This document shows, piece by piece, positions 31,656 through 44,582 of a stretch of 64,000 bases of DNA. The stretch comes from Cordylochernes scorpioides (Eukaryota > Arthropoda > Arachnida > Pseudoscorpiones > Chernetidae). Both the position numbers and the translations under genes were made by a program. The DNA lies in the NCBI GenBank assembly GCA_030710605.1, contig CP092879.1:47140576-47204575 (forward strand). Reading direction: 5' to 3'. How positions within the stretch are numbered: position 1 is the first letter of the stretch; each line of letters begins with the position of its first letter. Below the pieces are notes generated by a model that had not been told where the DNA came from, did no database searches, and was given only the letters and a program-made list of their open reading frames with translations.

Positions 31656-33844
31656 TTATTAAATCCAATATATGCCTTTTTATTATCTAATATAAAGCTA
31701 ATAATAGAGGGTTTCGAGATATTCAATAACAACTTCATATTTTTTGGAGTTTAGAAGATTTTGTTAATAAAGTGAAATGTAAATGAAGGCGATGAAATGC
31801 TCTGGTAACGTGATGGTTCAATTTGAAGTGAATTTAAATCAAAAGGATCCTATGGACGTAGATATGTGGGAAAGTAGGGCCGACAAAATAGACTTTAGTT
31901 AATGAAGGAAGTTAATTATTTATAACCAGAGTGAATAGTTAAGTTGGTATAATTATTTCAGAGTGAGGTAATTTTCTACGCTACAATATAAATGTGGTAT
32001 TATAAAATAAATAAATCTTCCAGTGTTAAGTTTCTTGTACAACTTTTTTATTTTGAAGCTTTCGGACTTGTTTGCTCTTCAACCCACACACCAAAGCCTT
32101 TATTAGAGAACTTGCCCCATACAGATTCTACCAATTGGGTAAGGTAATAATCATCTTGTGTTATTTACATAGGTAGTAAGATAGAAATTGAACTGGTTTT
32201 ACTCTTCATCTCAAAGTCATTCAATTGTTGACTTGTACTTACATAATGATGATCCAAAAATTCATAGTAAGCTATTGCCTTAGATTTGTTTGCTGATATT
32301 TTTGAAAGCAATACCTAGGGTGAAATGTTGGTACATTTAATTTGTTGATATAGGGCCTTCCTTTCTTCATCAAGGGCTGTTGTTTGTCCTTCAACAGGAT
32401 TATCACGTTAACAAATTAATAATAAATACTATTTTCATATATACATTATTATTACATATTTTAAATACTTATTATATATTGAGAGAAGAATATATTACAT
32501 TATTTCTGTGTGATAAATGTGGTATGCCAGTTATCCGGCACGTAGATGCGGCTGATAGATGTGGTACCACAAGCACTTGCAGTCATGGGCCTCGTGATCA
32601 GGTGTTGAAGGGTAACACAAAAGAACGAGGCAGATTGGATGTCATCTCAAAGAGAGGCCAGCACTGAAGAAACGGACAAGGACCAGGAGGGTCTGATCTA
32701 CTGATCTACATGATTGGAAGAGATGATCTGTCCTTATCCGGCCGTTTGTCAGAGTCGGGGGGGGGGGGGGGGGGGGGCGGGGGGGGGCGGAAGTAAAACA
32801 AAAACTAACGACTTCTGTAATCGGAGACCCTTGTCCGTCTTGGGTGTGAAGGACTCTCAATAAAACTTTATTGTTTTTTTGCTTTATTTTTTTTTTTTGG
32901 TATTACATGATGGCCAAACTGGCGCGTTGAATTGTATCCATATGTTGGGGCTGTTACACTTTTATAAATATGGTACATATGAAAATATAATGTATATGGA
33001 CATATTATGTGAGTATTAGTTACCTAGAAATTATTCGAAAAAGAAAGAATAAATAAAATTAAGATAAAAAGTTTTTTTTTAATAACGAGCGCGAAACGCG
33101 TTCGTGGATGGCTTTTCTTGATTTATCAAGAAATTGGGTTGGCCAAATATCAGGGAACAGGTTAAATCAATGTTTAGTTGATTTCTGTTCCACTAGATGG
33201 CGCTCTACGATCTGAAAAGTACATGTGCTACTGATCAGGATATGCCTTTTTTATTTTTAATATCAATACCTGGCCTTTTTATTTATTTTTTCTATTATTT
33301 TTTCACAAATTAAGCGTATTTAAGCAAGTTTGGCTTTGAATACCCATTTCTTGGTTTCTCAAGAAGTCACTGGGACCAAAAATCTTTTTGGTGGCAGTGG
33401 TACAACCTACTCCACGCTGACGATTAAAAGAAACTCTTTGCTTTAATTTTATTTATCCTCTCTTTTTTCAAATATTGACATATATTTCTACATATATAAC
33501 ATATATATAAGTCACAGAGAGATATATATAATGGGATCCAAGTTGATATAAAAGACGTCGTGAAACAACAGATCGAAAAAGAAGCCTCCGCCCAACAATT
33601 TATAATGCACGGCGCCATTGAGAAGATGAAATATGACATTGTGATGACAAGGTCTCACTTGACAATGTCATGGTCAGTGTTGTCCCTTTCTCCAGACACA
33701 ACACGCTGGTCCGTGTAAATCGCTGCTGGTGTTGTTGTCTTCTGGATTCTTTGGGTACTTTTAAACTTCAGTTCTGAGGTTCAGACACCCCACAAGGAGT
33801 TATTTTTGTTAAAATTTTTTTACCCAGACTATATAGTTTTGATA
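31656..33844. repeat. Copy B of 3331-6824 without the mariner
   Basis: Collinear with copy A. The retroelement-like fragment is 32475-32875 and includes a G tract at 32757-32790 much longer than the copy A run at 4438-4446. The mariner target site is unoccupied at 33504-33505 (AACATATATATAAGTC). No gene. Confidence 0.8.
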
Positions 33845-34430
33845 ATGATAACCGGTTTTCTATTGTTGTCAAGAACCTTTAAGATCCGTGTTTATTTTTT
33901 GATACAGACAACCGGTCAGTTATTGGTGTTGTTGTCAAGGCCCATTAAGTTTCGTGTTTATTTTTGGAACAGACAACCGGTCTGTTTTTGTTGTTGTTGT
34001 TGACAAGGACCATTAGTTTCAGTGTTTATTTTTGGTACATACAACCGGTCTGTTATCGATATTGTTGTTGTTGTTGTCAAGGTCCATTAAATTCCGTGTT
34101 TATTTTTGGAACAGACAACCGGTCTGTTTTTGTTGTTGCTGTTGTTGTATTAGTTTCGTTCTATGCTCTCTTTAAACATCTTTTTGGCAGATTGTGACGA
34201 ATTCATTTGATCCCTTGTGGATCTCATGGAATCAAAGCCCGCCCTAGACTAACAAAAGCCATTAGCCCGAAACCATGGTCTCCAGGCGGGCACATCTCAG
34301 TTTTCCAAAGCTGATGTTGTGGCTTTGTCACCGATCTGAGTTCGTAAGCTTTCATAGACGGCCAATGAATGGGGCTGGGTTCTTGCGTCTATTTTGAGGG
34401 AGAGGGTGAAATGTCCTTTATTTTTTATAG
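33845..34430. repeat. ~75-bp tandem repeat and SINE-like repeat, copy B
   Basis: 33845-34150 corresponds to 6825-7130, with different TTG tract lengths. 34165-34430 corresponds to 7140-7400. Confidence 0.75.
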
Positions 34431-34857
34431 ATTTTTTTAACTTTTTGTTAATCTAAATAATGTCAATTACGTGATATATTTAATAATGAAAGTCACACAC
34501 ACACATTGTCTTCGAGGCTGGCCACATGCAATCCCTGTAAAGCTACTTGTGTTGCTTCTTTTGAAGATAAATTTTATGTCTTTGTTCTTGTGTCCTTCCA
34601 AATATTCTATCCAGGAGAATATTAAGTTCACTAAAGTGATTGAAAGTAATGAACACACACGACTACGGCTCATTGTCCATTTCTACATATGTGCATATAC
34701 AAGAAACTGCACTATTTTTAGAGCGATTTTTTCTTTTATAAATAAAACAACTTCCTACTGTTTTATACTGCAATCTAAAATATATTGGGAGGGCTTGGCT
34801 CATCAGTAGTAAACCCTCAAACATCTTCAACATCCAAAGAACATACCCAATATCTAC

Positions 34858-35345
34858 AACATCCACAGAAAATATAACCAACAAATCAAACATTCACAGA
34901 ATATAACCAACATTTTCTGCAATCACAGGAAATATAACCAACACATCAAACATTCACAGAAGATAACCAACATTTTCTGCATTCACAGAAAGTATAACCA
35001 ACATATCAAACAATTCACAGAAGATAACCAACATTTTCTGCATTCACAGAACATATAACCAACATATCAAACATTCACAGAAGATAACCAACATTTTCTG
35101 CATTCACAGAACATATAACCAACATATCAAACATTCACAGAAGATAACCAACATTTTCTGCATTCACAGAAAATATAACCAACACGTCAAACATTCACAG
35201 AAGATAATCAACATTTTCTGCATTCACAGAACATATAACCAACATATCAAACATTCACAGAAGAAAACCAACATTTTCTGCATACACAGAAAATATAACT
35301 AACACATCAAACATTCACAGAAGATAACCAACATTTTCTCCATTT
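34858..35345. repeat. 60-bp satellite array (copy B)
   Basis: About eight 60-bp units against about fourteen in copy A. The final unit is interrupted by the MITE at 35356-35605. Confidence 0.95.
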
Positions 35346-35355
35346 ACAGAACATA

Positions 35356-35605
35356 CGAGGTGTGTTCAAAAAGTATCGCGACTTTTGTGTTTTTTCAAAA
35401 ATTATTTATTTATTCATGAATACCTATTTTGTCCCCTTCAAAGTAATCCCCATGAGATATTATACACTTGTGCCAACGGTTTTTCCAATCTTGTCGGCAT
35501 AAGTGAGAGACATGAGTACCAACATAAAGCCACAAAAAGATCGAAATTCGAATATACGTAACCCGCGAAAATTCAAAAGTCGCGATACATTTTGAACACA
35601 CCTCG
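35356..35605 (-). mobile_element. Mariner-derived MITE (copy B only)
   Basis: 250 bp. Ends CGAGGTGTGTTCAAAAAGTA and ...TTTTGAACACACCTCG form ~32-bp TIRs with one mismatch. TA duplication at 35354-35355 and 35606-35607. Copy A keeps the unoccupied ACATATAACCAACATT. The minus strand still encodes a mariner transposase C-terminal remnant (RWHKCIISHGDYFEGDK), showing an internal deletion of a full-length mariner unrelated to the DD37D element at 5169. Confidence 0.95.
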
Positions 35606-35916
35606 TATAACCAACATTTACAAAATTCACCAAACTTAACCAACATTCCCATAGCATCTTCAAAATATCCCTAAAATTCCCAAGAATTCCTGAATTTTCC
35701 TAATTTATCCATTACATTGCTAGCATTGCCATAACTTTACCAATGTACACACAACATTGAGAATATTCCCCGAAATTATCAAACGTGTCCAGTACATTAC
35801 TAACCATTCCATAACATTCCCCACGTATCCAGAATATTCCTAACTTTTAGAGTCCATATTCCTCACATATTTCAGAACATTTTCTACCTCTCTAGAATAA
35901 TTTCAACATTTCAGAG

Positions 35917-36201
35917 CTGTAGCGGCTCCCAAATATAAACTTTTCGTATTTTCATCATAAGTTTTAATTTGTTTAATAACTATTTAATACAAATATTAAA
36001 TTAAAATATTCATCTTATATAAATATAACAAATATTGTGATATAAATGTCAATTTATATATATTTTTTATTAAGTAAATTTTATGAGCATTATATATTTA
36101 TAAGATGGATATTTTAATTTATTATTTGAATTAAATAGTTATTAAACAAATTAAAATTTCTTATGAAAATATGAAATTTTAATATTTGGGAGCCGCTACA
36201 G
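35917..36201. mobile_element. Foldback MITE, copy B
   Basis: Counterpart of 9041-9323 with a handful of substitutions. Confidence 0.8.
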
Positions 36202-36519
36202 ATCATTACAACATTTATAGAACATTTCTGAAGAATTTATTCACATTTCCAGAACACTGCAGCCCAGCTGACGATCCAATCAGGAATCTATAGATGAGTA
36301 GTTATAGAATGACAAGTCATCCCATCATTTTCTACTCAAAGTTTTTAAAAGACGCCCATATCTTCTGACCTCTTTTTATTTGAAACATCGACTTCAGAAT
36401 TAATGTAGCGAGGCCAAGACTCTTCTGGTTCCAATCAATTTTAACTTAACTCTTTTTCATAGACATCTAAGTGAAATTGAATTTTACGCCCGACGAATTT
36501 TAAAAACATTATTTTTATA

Positions 36520-36739
36520 TAAAAAATTTACTGGCAATGCGTTTCTTTTTAAATCTCTACAGACCTTACTGCAATGATATGATTTAATGAATGAGAGGGT
36601 TCACTACTGATGAGCCAAGCCCTCTCATTCATTAAATCATATCATTGCAGTAAGGTCTGTAGATATTTAAAAAGAAACGCAATGCCAGTAAATTTATTTG
36701 TGTAAAATTTTAACGATAGAGGGCAATAAAATTTAATTT
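36520..36739. mobile_element. Foldback insertion with 14-bp target duplication (copy B only)
   Basis: 220 bp flanked by ACATTATTTTTATA (36506-36519, 36740-36753), present once in copy A (9627-9640). Palindromic arms TTTACTGGCAATGCGTTTCT and complement, about 75 bp. The centre holds CACTACTGATGAGCC and AAGCCCTCTC, the inverted form of the hairpin motif at 46388. The related element at 46261-46469 has one of these arms only. Confidence 0.9.
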
Positions 36740-36897
36740 ACATTATTTTTATAGTTTATATTTCTTTTTTATATATATTCTTATATAAATATAAGGATGA
36801 AGGATGTTTGTTATTCTTCTCCCCACTAAAACTACTGAATATATCATATAGGTGTGCAGCTGTGAGAATAACATAAAGGCTATTCAATGTATATATA

Positions 36898-39377
36898 CAG
36901 TAGAACTACCTCCCTGTAAAGGACAACACCTAATTGCAGAGCCAAAGTGTTCTTTAGGGAGAGGTGTCCTCTTACCGGAAAGTTGCTAAATACAGTAGAA
37001 CTACTTCCCTGTAAAGGACAACACCTAATTGCAGAGCCAAAGTGTTCTTTAGGGAGAGGTGTCCTCTTACCGGAAAGTTGCTTAATACAGTAGAACTACT
37101 TCCCTGTAAAGGACAACACCTAATTGCAGAGCCAAAGTGTTCTTTAGGGAGAGGTGTCCTCTTACCGGAAAGTTGCCAAATACAGTAGAACTACTTCCCT
37201 GTAAAGGACAACACCTAATTGCAGAGCCAAAGTGTTCTTTAGGGAGAGGTGTCCTCTTACCGGAAAGTTGCTAAATACAGTAGAACTACTTCCCTGTAAA
37301 GGATACCTAATTACAGAGCCAAAGTGTCCTTTAGGGAGAGGTGTCCTCCTACCGGAAAGTTGCCAAATACAGTGGAACTACTTCCCTGTAAAGGACACCT
37401 AATTGCAGAGCCAAAGTGTCCTTTAGGGAGAGGTGTCTTCTTACCGGAAAGTTGCCAAATACAGTAGAACTACTTCCCTGTAAAGGACACCTAATTGCAG
37501 AGCCAAAGTGTCCTTTAGGGAGAAGTGTCCTCTTACCGGAGAGTTGCTAAATACAGTAGAACTACTTCCCTGTAAAGGACACCTAATTGCAGAGCCAAAG
37601 TGTCCTTTAGAGAGAGGTGTCCTCTTACCGGAAAGTTGCTAAATACAGTAGAACCTCCCTGTAAAGGACACCTAATTGCAGAGCCAAAGTGTCCTTTAGG
37701 GAGAGGTGTCCTCTTACCGGAAAGTTGCCAAATACAGTAGAACTACTTCCCTGTAAAGGACACCTAATTGCAGAGCCAAAGTGTCCTTTAGGGAGAGGTG
37801 TCTTCTTACCGGAAAGTTGCCAAATACAGTAGAACTACTTCCCTGTAAAGGACACCTAATTGCAGAGCCAAAGTGTCCTTTAGGGAGAAGTGTCCTCTTA
37901 CCGGAGAGTTGCTAAATACAGTAGAACTACTTCCCTGTAAAGGACACCTAATTGCAGAGCCAAAGTGTCCTTTAGAGAGAGGTGTCCTCTTACCGGAAAG
38001 TTGCTAAATACAGTAGAACCTCCCTGTAAAGGACACCTAATTGCAGAGCCAAAGTGTCCTTTAGGGAGAGGTGTCCTCTTACCGGAAAGTTGCCAAATAC
38101 AGTAGAACTACTTCCCTGTAAAGGACACCTAATTGCAGAGCCAAAGTGTCCTTTAGGGAGAAGTGTCCTCTTACCGGAGAGTTGTTAGATACAGTAGAAC
38201 TACCTCCCTGTAAAGGACACCTAATTGCAGAGTCAAAGTGTCCTTTAGGGAGAGGTGTCCTCTTACCGGAAAGTTGCTAAATACAGTACAGTAGAACCTC
38301 CCTGTAAAGGACACCTAATTGCAGAGCCAAAGTGTCCTTTAGGGAGAGGTGTCCTCTTACCGGAAAGTTTTCTAAATACAGTAGAACTACTTCCCTGTAA
38401 AGGACACCTAATTGCAGAGCCAAAGTGTCCTTTAGGGAGAAGTGTCCTCTTACCGGAGAGTTGCTAAATACAGTAGAACTACCTCCCTGTAAAGGACACC
38501 TAATTGCAGAGCCAAAGTGTCCTTTAGGGAGAGGTGTCCTCTTACCGGAAAGTTGCCAAATACAGTAGAACTACTTCCCTGTAAAGGACACCTAATTGCA
38601 GAGCCAAAGTGTCCTTTAGGGAGAAGTGTCCTCTTACCGGAGAGTTGTTAGATACAGTAGAACTACCTCCCTGTAAAGGACACCTAATTGCAGAGTCAAA
38701 GTGTCCTTTAGGGAGAGGTGTCCTCTTACCGTAAAGTTGCTAAATACAGTGGAACTACTTCCCTGTAAAGGACACCTAATTGCAGAGCCAAAGTGTCCTT
38801 TAGAAGGAGGTGTCCTCTTACCGGAAAGTTGCTAAATACAGTAGAACCTCCCTGTAAAGGACAACACCTAATTGCAGAGCCAAAGTGTCCTTTAGGGAGA
38901 AGTGTCCTCTTACCGGAGAGTTGCTAATATACAGTAGAACTACCTCCCTGTAAAGGACACCTAATTGCAGAGCCAAAGTGTCCTTTAGGGAGAGGTGTCC
39001 TCTTACCGGAAAGTTGCTAAATACAGTAGAACCTCCCTGTAAAGGACAACACCTAATTGCAGAGCCAAAGTGTCCTTTAGGGAGAGGTGTCCTCTTAACG
39101 GAAAGTTGCTGAATACAGTAGAACCTCCCTGTAAAGGACACCTATTTGCAGAGCCAAAGTGTCCTCTAGGGAGAGGTGGCCACTCACCGGAGAGTTACTA
39201 AATACAGTAGAACCTCCCTGTAAAGGACACCTAATTGCAGAACCAACAAGTCCTTTAGGGAGAGGTGTCCTCTTACCGGAGAGTTGCAAAATAGTAAAAA
39301 TGGTAAATTTTCAAATGAAAACTGTCCTTTATAGAGAGGTGTCCTCTAGCGAGTGTCCTCTCATGGAGGTTCTACTG
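36898..39377. mobile_element. Pogo-like MITE with ~92-bp array (copy B)
   Basis: Same ends and site as 9786-11888. About 26 units, including variant units with an extra AAC (GGACAACACC), units lacking CTAC after GTAGAA, and a higher-order repeat: the block 37360-37650 is repeated almost exactly at 37730-38020. Rapid unit turnover since the copies separated. Confidence 0.85.
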
Positions 39378-39606
39378 TATATCTGTGAAAATTATCGCAA
39401 TAAAGAACGAATTTGCATATATATGTAGGATAATTATGAGAATTTATTAATGAATTCATATATCTAACTATTATTACTATTAATTTTAATTAAGATGATT
39501 CAGATTTACATTAATATTTTTCCAAAATATTCGTTAGGTAAACCACCAGGCAAGTCGGGTGATTCAGTTAATATTTACCGATAACACATCACCCTATTAT
39601 AATATA

Positions 39607-41733
39607 CTAGACGTAAGGCCCGGCCAACGCCCGGGGTTTACCCGAGTGCGTATATATTTTAGAAATGTTTTAATTAAAATACTATTCGTTACAATTATAA
39701 ATTAGCGCCGTGGATATCTCTCTTGTGAAACTTCCCGCCCCAAACTGTGTGTGTCTTGAAAATATAAAATTAGAATTGTGGATTTTCATAAAGGGTGGTC
39801 GCTATAGTCAGGGTGGTCTGTATAGACAGGTATATGTATCACACTGCTGTTAGCAGGGTTGCCTAGAGTGACCGCTATAGACAGGGTGGTCTGTATGGAC
39901 AGGTGAATTTATCACACTGATGATAACAGGGTTGTCTAGAGTGGCCGCTATAGACAGGTGGATGTATCACTCAGCTGATAACAGGGTTGCCTAGGGTGAC
40001 CGCTATGACAGGGTGGTCTGTATAGACAGGTGGATGTATCACTCAGCTGATAACAGGGTTGCCTAGGGTGACCGCTATGACAGGGTGGTCTGTATAGACA
40101 GGTGGATGTATCACACAGCTGATAACAGGGTTGCCTAGGGTGACCGCTATGACAGGGTGGTCTGTATAGACAGGTGGATGTATCACACAGCAAATAACAG
40201 GGTTGCCTAGGGTGACCGCTATGACAGGGTGGTCTGTATAGACAGGTGGATGTATCACTCAGCTGATAACAGGGTTGCCTAGGGTGACCGCTATGACAGG
40301 GTGGTCTGTATAGACAGGTGGATGTATCACACAGCTGATAACAGGGTTGCCTAGGGTGACCGCTATGACAGGGTGGTCTGTATAGACAGGTGGATGTATC
40401 ACACAGCAGATAACAGGGTTGCCTAGGGTGACCGCTATGACAGGGTGGTCTGTATAGACAGGTGGACGTATCACTCAGCTGATAACAGGGTTGCCTAGGG
40501 TGACCGCTATGACAGGGTGGTCTGTATAGACAGGTGGATGTATCACTCAGCTGATAACATGGTTGCCTAGGGTGACCGCTATGACAGGGTGGTCTGTATA
40601 GACAGGTGGATGTATCACACAGCTGAAACAGGGTTGCCTAGGGTGACCGCTATGACAGGGTGGTCTGTATAGACAGGTGGATGTATCACTCAGCTGATAA
40701 CAGGGTTGCCTAGGGTGACCGCTATGACAGGGTGGTCTGTATAGACAGGTGGATGTATCACACAGCTGATAACAGGGTTGCCTAGGGTGACCGCTATGAC
40801 AGGGTGGTCTGTATAGACAGGTGGATGTATCACTCAGCTGATAACAGGGTTGCCTAGGGTGACCGCTATGACAGGGTGGTCTGTATAGACAGGTGGATGT
40901 ATCACACAGCTGATAACAGGGTTGCCTAGGGTGACCGCTATGACAGGGTGGTCTGTATAGACAGGTGGATGTATCACACAGCTGATAACAGGGTTGCCTA
41001 GGGTGACCGCTATGACAGGGTGGTCTGTATAGACAGGTGGATGTATCACACAGCTGATAACAGGGTTGCCTAGGGTGACCGCTATGACAGGGTGGTCTGT
41101 ATAGACAGGTGGATGTATCACACAGCAGATAACAGGGTTGCCTAGGGTGACCGCTATGACAGGGTGGTCTGTATAGACAGGTGGATGTATCAGACAGCAG
41201 ATAACAGGGTTGCCTAGGGTGACCGCTATGACAGGGTGGTCTGTATAGACGGGTGGATGTATCACACAGCTGATAACAGGGTTGCCTAGGGTGACCGTTA
41301 TGACAGGGTGGTCTGTATAGACAGGTGGATGTATCACACGGCTGATAACAGGGTTGCCTAGGGTGACCGCTATGACAGGGTGGTCTGTATAGACAGGTGG
41401 ATGTATCACACAGCAGATAACAGGGTTGCCTAGGGTGACCGCTATGACAGGGTGGTCTGTGTAGACAGGTGGATGTATCATACAGCTGATAACAGGGTTG
41501 CCTAGGGTGACCGCTATGACAGGGTGGTCTGTATAGACAGGTGGATGTATCACTCAGCTGATAACAGGGTTGTCTAGAGTGGCCGCTATAGACAGGTGTA
41601 TGTATCGCACAGCTGATAACAGGGTTGTCTAGAGGGGGGCAGGGAGGCCACGTGTTCGCTGGCAGCCAATGGGCGCGCATACTATCCGTGAGCTTCAGAC
41701 AAACAGACAGAATAAGGCAAATATATAAGTAGA
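39607..41733 (-). mobile_element. Non-autonomous Helitron carrying a 72-bp minisatellite (copy B only)
   Basis: On the minus strand it begins TCTACTTATATATTTGCC and ends GGGCCTTACGTCTAG, with a GC-rich hairpin just before the CTAG end. It is inserted exactly between A and T without target duplication; copy A shows the unoccupied AATATA|TTAATT at 12118/12119. TC start, hairpin, CTRR end and A/T insertion are the Helitron signature. The interior is about 25 tandem 72-bp units (GATAACAGGGTTGCCTAGGG, TGACCGCTATGACAGGG). No Rep/helicase ORF; the 401-codon ORF over the array is an artefact of a period divisible by three. Confidence 0.9.
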
Positions 41734-41763
41734 TTAATTGTATTTTCAACATTGTGTGTCTAT

Positions 41764-41981
41764 AACTAGTTATAAAACGAAGAGAAAATTTTTTATTTTT
41801 ACTATAAATGGGCTACAAGCTTTCGGGCTTCACGCCCTTCGACGGGTACCCGTACCCGTACCCGTTGTACCCGTCGAAGGGCGTGAAGCCCGAAAGCTTG
41901 TAGCCCATGTATAGTAAAAATAAAAAAATTTCTCTTCGTTTTATAACTATTTTCAATTCTATAAGAGAAATTTTCATGATT
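41764..41981. mobile_element. Foldback insertion with 14-bp target duplication (copy B only)
   Basis: 218 bp flanked by CATTGTGTGTCTAT (41750-41763, 41982-41995); copy A has one near-identical word (12135-12148). Arms ATGGGCTACAAGCTTTCGGG and complement are about 60 bp or more. The centre is (GGGTACCCGTACCC)-like. The right arm reads GTCGAAGGGC, then GCCCGAAAGCTTG. It lies only 30 bp from the Helitron end. Confidence 0.9.
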
Positions 41982-42049
41982 CATTGTGTGTCTATGTTTA
42001 GATATATTTAAAATATCACTTTTATTATATATATATATTTTTAAAATAA

Positions 42050-43020
42050 AAAGGCATTTCTTGACCAGGAGCACATTTGTTTTTTAGGTGGCAGAGCGCC
42101 ATTTAGTGGAACAGAAATCAACGTGCTCCTGGTCAGGATATGCCTTTTTTATTTTTTATAAATTAAAAGTATTTTTATTGTTTCAATATTTCGAGGGACA
42201 ACTCGCCTCTCTTTATCGAGGATGTTTGTATTTTGTACTAAAATAAATGAGCACGCGTATACCACTATCGTTCTACAAGGCCAATGAAAAAATTGTATAT
42301 ATATATATCATTTAATATTTTTTGACCGTGTCTTTAACACAGTTTTCTTTTACGTGGCTTCGCCCGTGTTCTGCTCGATTGAATGTTCGCCGAAAAAACT
42401 TGATTCTGTCTCCATCAAATATAATGTGCAGTGATATTATTATCATTATAGCAATTTCTAACTATAAAATAAATAAATTTGTCCAGTATTTGGTTAATTT
42501 GAATCTTCTTTACTTGAAAAATGTGACACGTATATTCCATCATCCAGGTTTAATCTTGAATCCTGTTGAATTTTTCAGCCAAAGTGGCGAAATATTGATG
42601 AAGCGTGAATAAGGTACAAATAAATATATATTAAAAACAAAAAAGGCATATCCTGACTGTTCACATGAGAATTTTAGATGGAAGAACGCCATCTAGTGGA
42701 TCAAAAATCAACTAAACGTTGATTTAATCTGTTCCATAACTCCACCTTTGCCGGTCCCAAGCCCGGATGAAAAAGGAGGAGGGGGAGCAGTACAAGCTCA
42801 CTAAAAAACCTGGGCTCAGCTGGCCCGGCTGATAGTACCCTGTAAGGGCTTCTAATCCAGGGATACAGGATAAGTCTGTACTCCATGTTAGGAGCGACTG
42901 CACATGGCGTCTGTTCCTCATGTCAGTGGCGGCCATTTCATACTGTAACTAAGTCGGCCTGCTACTGAGTAGTGCTCTCAGTCTTAATGACAAAGACAGA
43001 CGTATTCTACCTCAGAGATA
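42050..43020. repeat. Copy B of 12185-13135
   Basis: Dispersed GGTCAGGATATGCC pair, single foldback arm, and the minus-orientation dispersed repeat at 42710-43005. No gene. Confidence 0.7.
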
Positions 43021-44582
43021 AGAAAGAAGGGAGACTTGTTCCATGATATATTTGCATAGTTTTACTTTTATATAGAGAGATATTTTATTACCGCAATGTA
43101 ATAAAATATTTTGTTTGTTACAGCAACAACTAAAAGCTTTATTAAGACCCTTTAATCATATACAGATTCTCCCAGCAGAAATGTAGTATACATTCAGGAA
43201 AAACAGCAATAGTACCTTAATGGTAATATGATATTTATATACAATAAAAAAAAATTATATAAAGACAATCAAGCTAATAGATTAGTCTGGGTAAATTGGA
43301 GGAAAAGAAATTTATTATACATGGATTTACACGGATTCACCGCAAATGAAGGTATAAAAGCAAAAGCTAATCACAATCAATGTTGAGATAATGAAATTTA
43401 TACATTGTAATTACGACAATTGAGCTCATAAACAGATTTGAAAGGGTAAACCCGAGGGAAAAGAAAAAAGATACAAAATAAAGGAATTAAAAAAAAAACT
43501 GGAATCTACATATGATACATGTACTAAGATTTTTCTAAATAAAATAATTTCTCAGTTGATTAATAAAGATTATAAGAATTTGAAGCGTAGCTTTTTTTTT
43601 ACAGTATTTTTACTCATAGAAAGCGAAATATAAAAGAGTATTCTGTTTGTTACGTAAGATAGAGAGATCACAAAGAACCCTGTTACAACCAAACCAGAGT
43701 TGTCTGGGGGTCGGTGGAAGGATGGTCTAAACCGTTGGTTTTCGACCACTACGATTGATAGGCATCTCAGCTTGTTGTTAAAGTTTTTAAGGCAAGAGGT
43801 AAAAAAAGGAAGAGCGTCTGGCCTATGTAAGAGCTGGATTTGAGGAATCCTCGAATTCCAAAGGTACAAGGCCCAATACCACGAGGCTACATGTGGCTGA
43901 AATCAACAAGCCAAGAGAAAGAAACATGAAGACATGTCTATTGGATACTTTTTTTCTGATTATAAAAATGCTCCAATGGCTCCCGATTCTTGCAAAATTC
44001 CAATCCCACCAGCGAGTGCAAGTAACCAAACGGGGCTCTGGTATATTTTGTAAGTGCAAAGTCGAACTGCTTTTCACGTGTGTAGACATGTGGTGCACTT
44101 ACAGTAAAATCAGTCGCCTACCTCTACCCACCATGATTATCATGGCCTGTACCACATGTACTAGGGATAAGCAAAAAAAAAGAGTTGTCTAATCGACAGA
44201 GTCCTGTGATATTAGTTCCCTGATATAGGTTACCCCGGAGCAATCTTTTTATTCAGACCACATTCCCATTAGTTTGTCTTTGAAAAAAAACCTCTTCATC
44301 TTTGTGCTAAGTTTTTTTTTTTCTTCTTCTTCAATAAATATCACGTCATTTCTTTCTCGCTCAAATACAATCCTTCGTCAAAAAATGTTATGGACTTTTT
44401 AATAAAGGGAGAAATCACTATAAAAAAAAATCACAAAAGTTTCGAAACTTGAATTTAATCTTCTTTTTTTTTTCTTTTAAACAAAGTACAAATTCGACGA
44501 TATATTAATAATAATTAAAAATAATTTATTTAAGATTTAATAGTTAGAAATGTTAACTATTTTATTATATTTTATGATTTTA
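43021..44582. other. Intronic sequence, no gene (copy B)
   Basis: Collinear with 13136-14713. Small indels shift the short ORFs seen in copy A, which argues against their being genes. Confidence 0.6.

Noticed and set aside
40547-41752. 401-codon minus-strand ORF with a CHSGHPRQPCYQ-type repeat
   Set aside because: It lies entirely on the 72-bp minisatellite of the Helitron. A period divisible by three keeps several frames open on the same strand, and the 73-bp relative at 56932-57667 breaks it.
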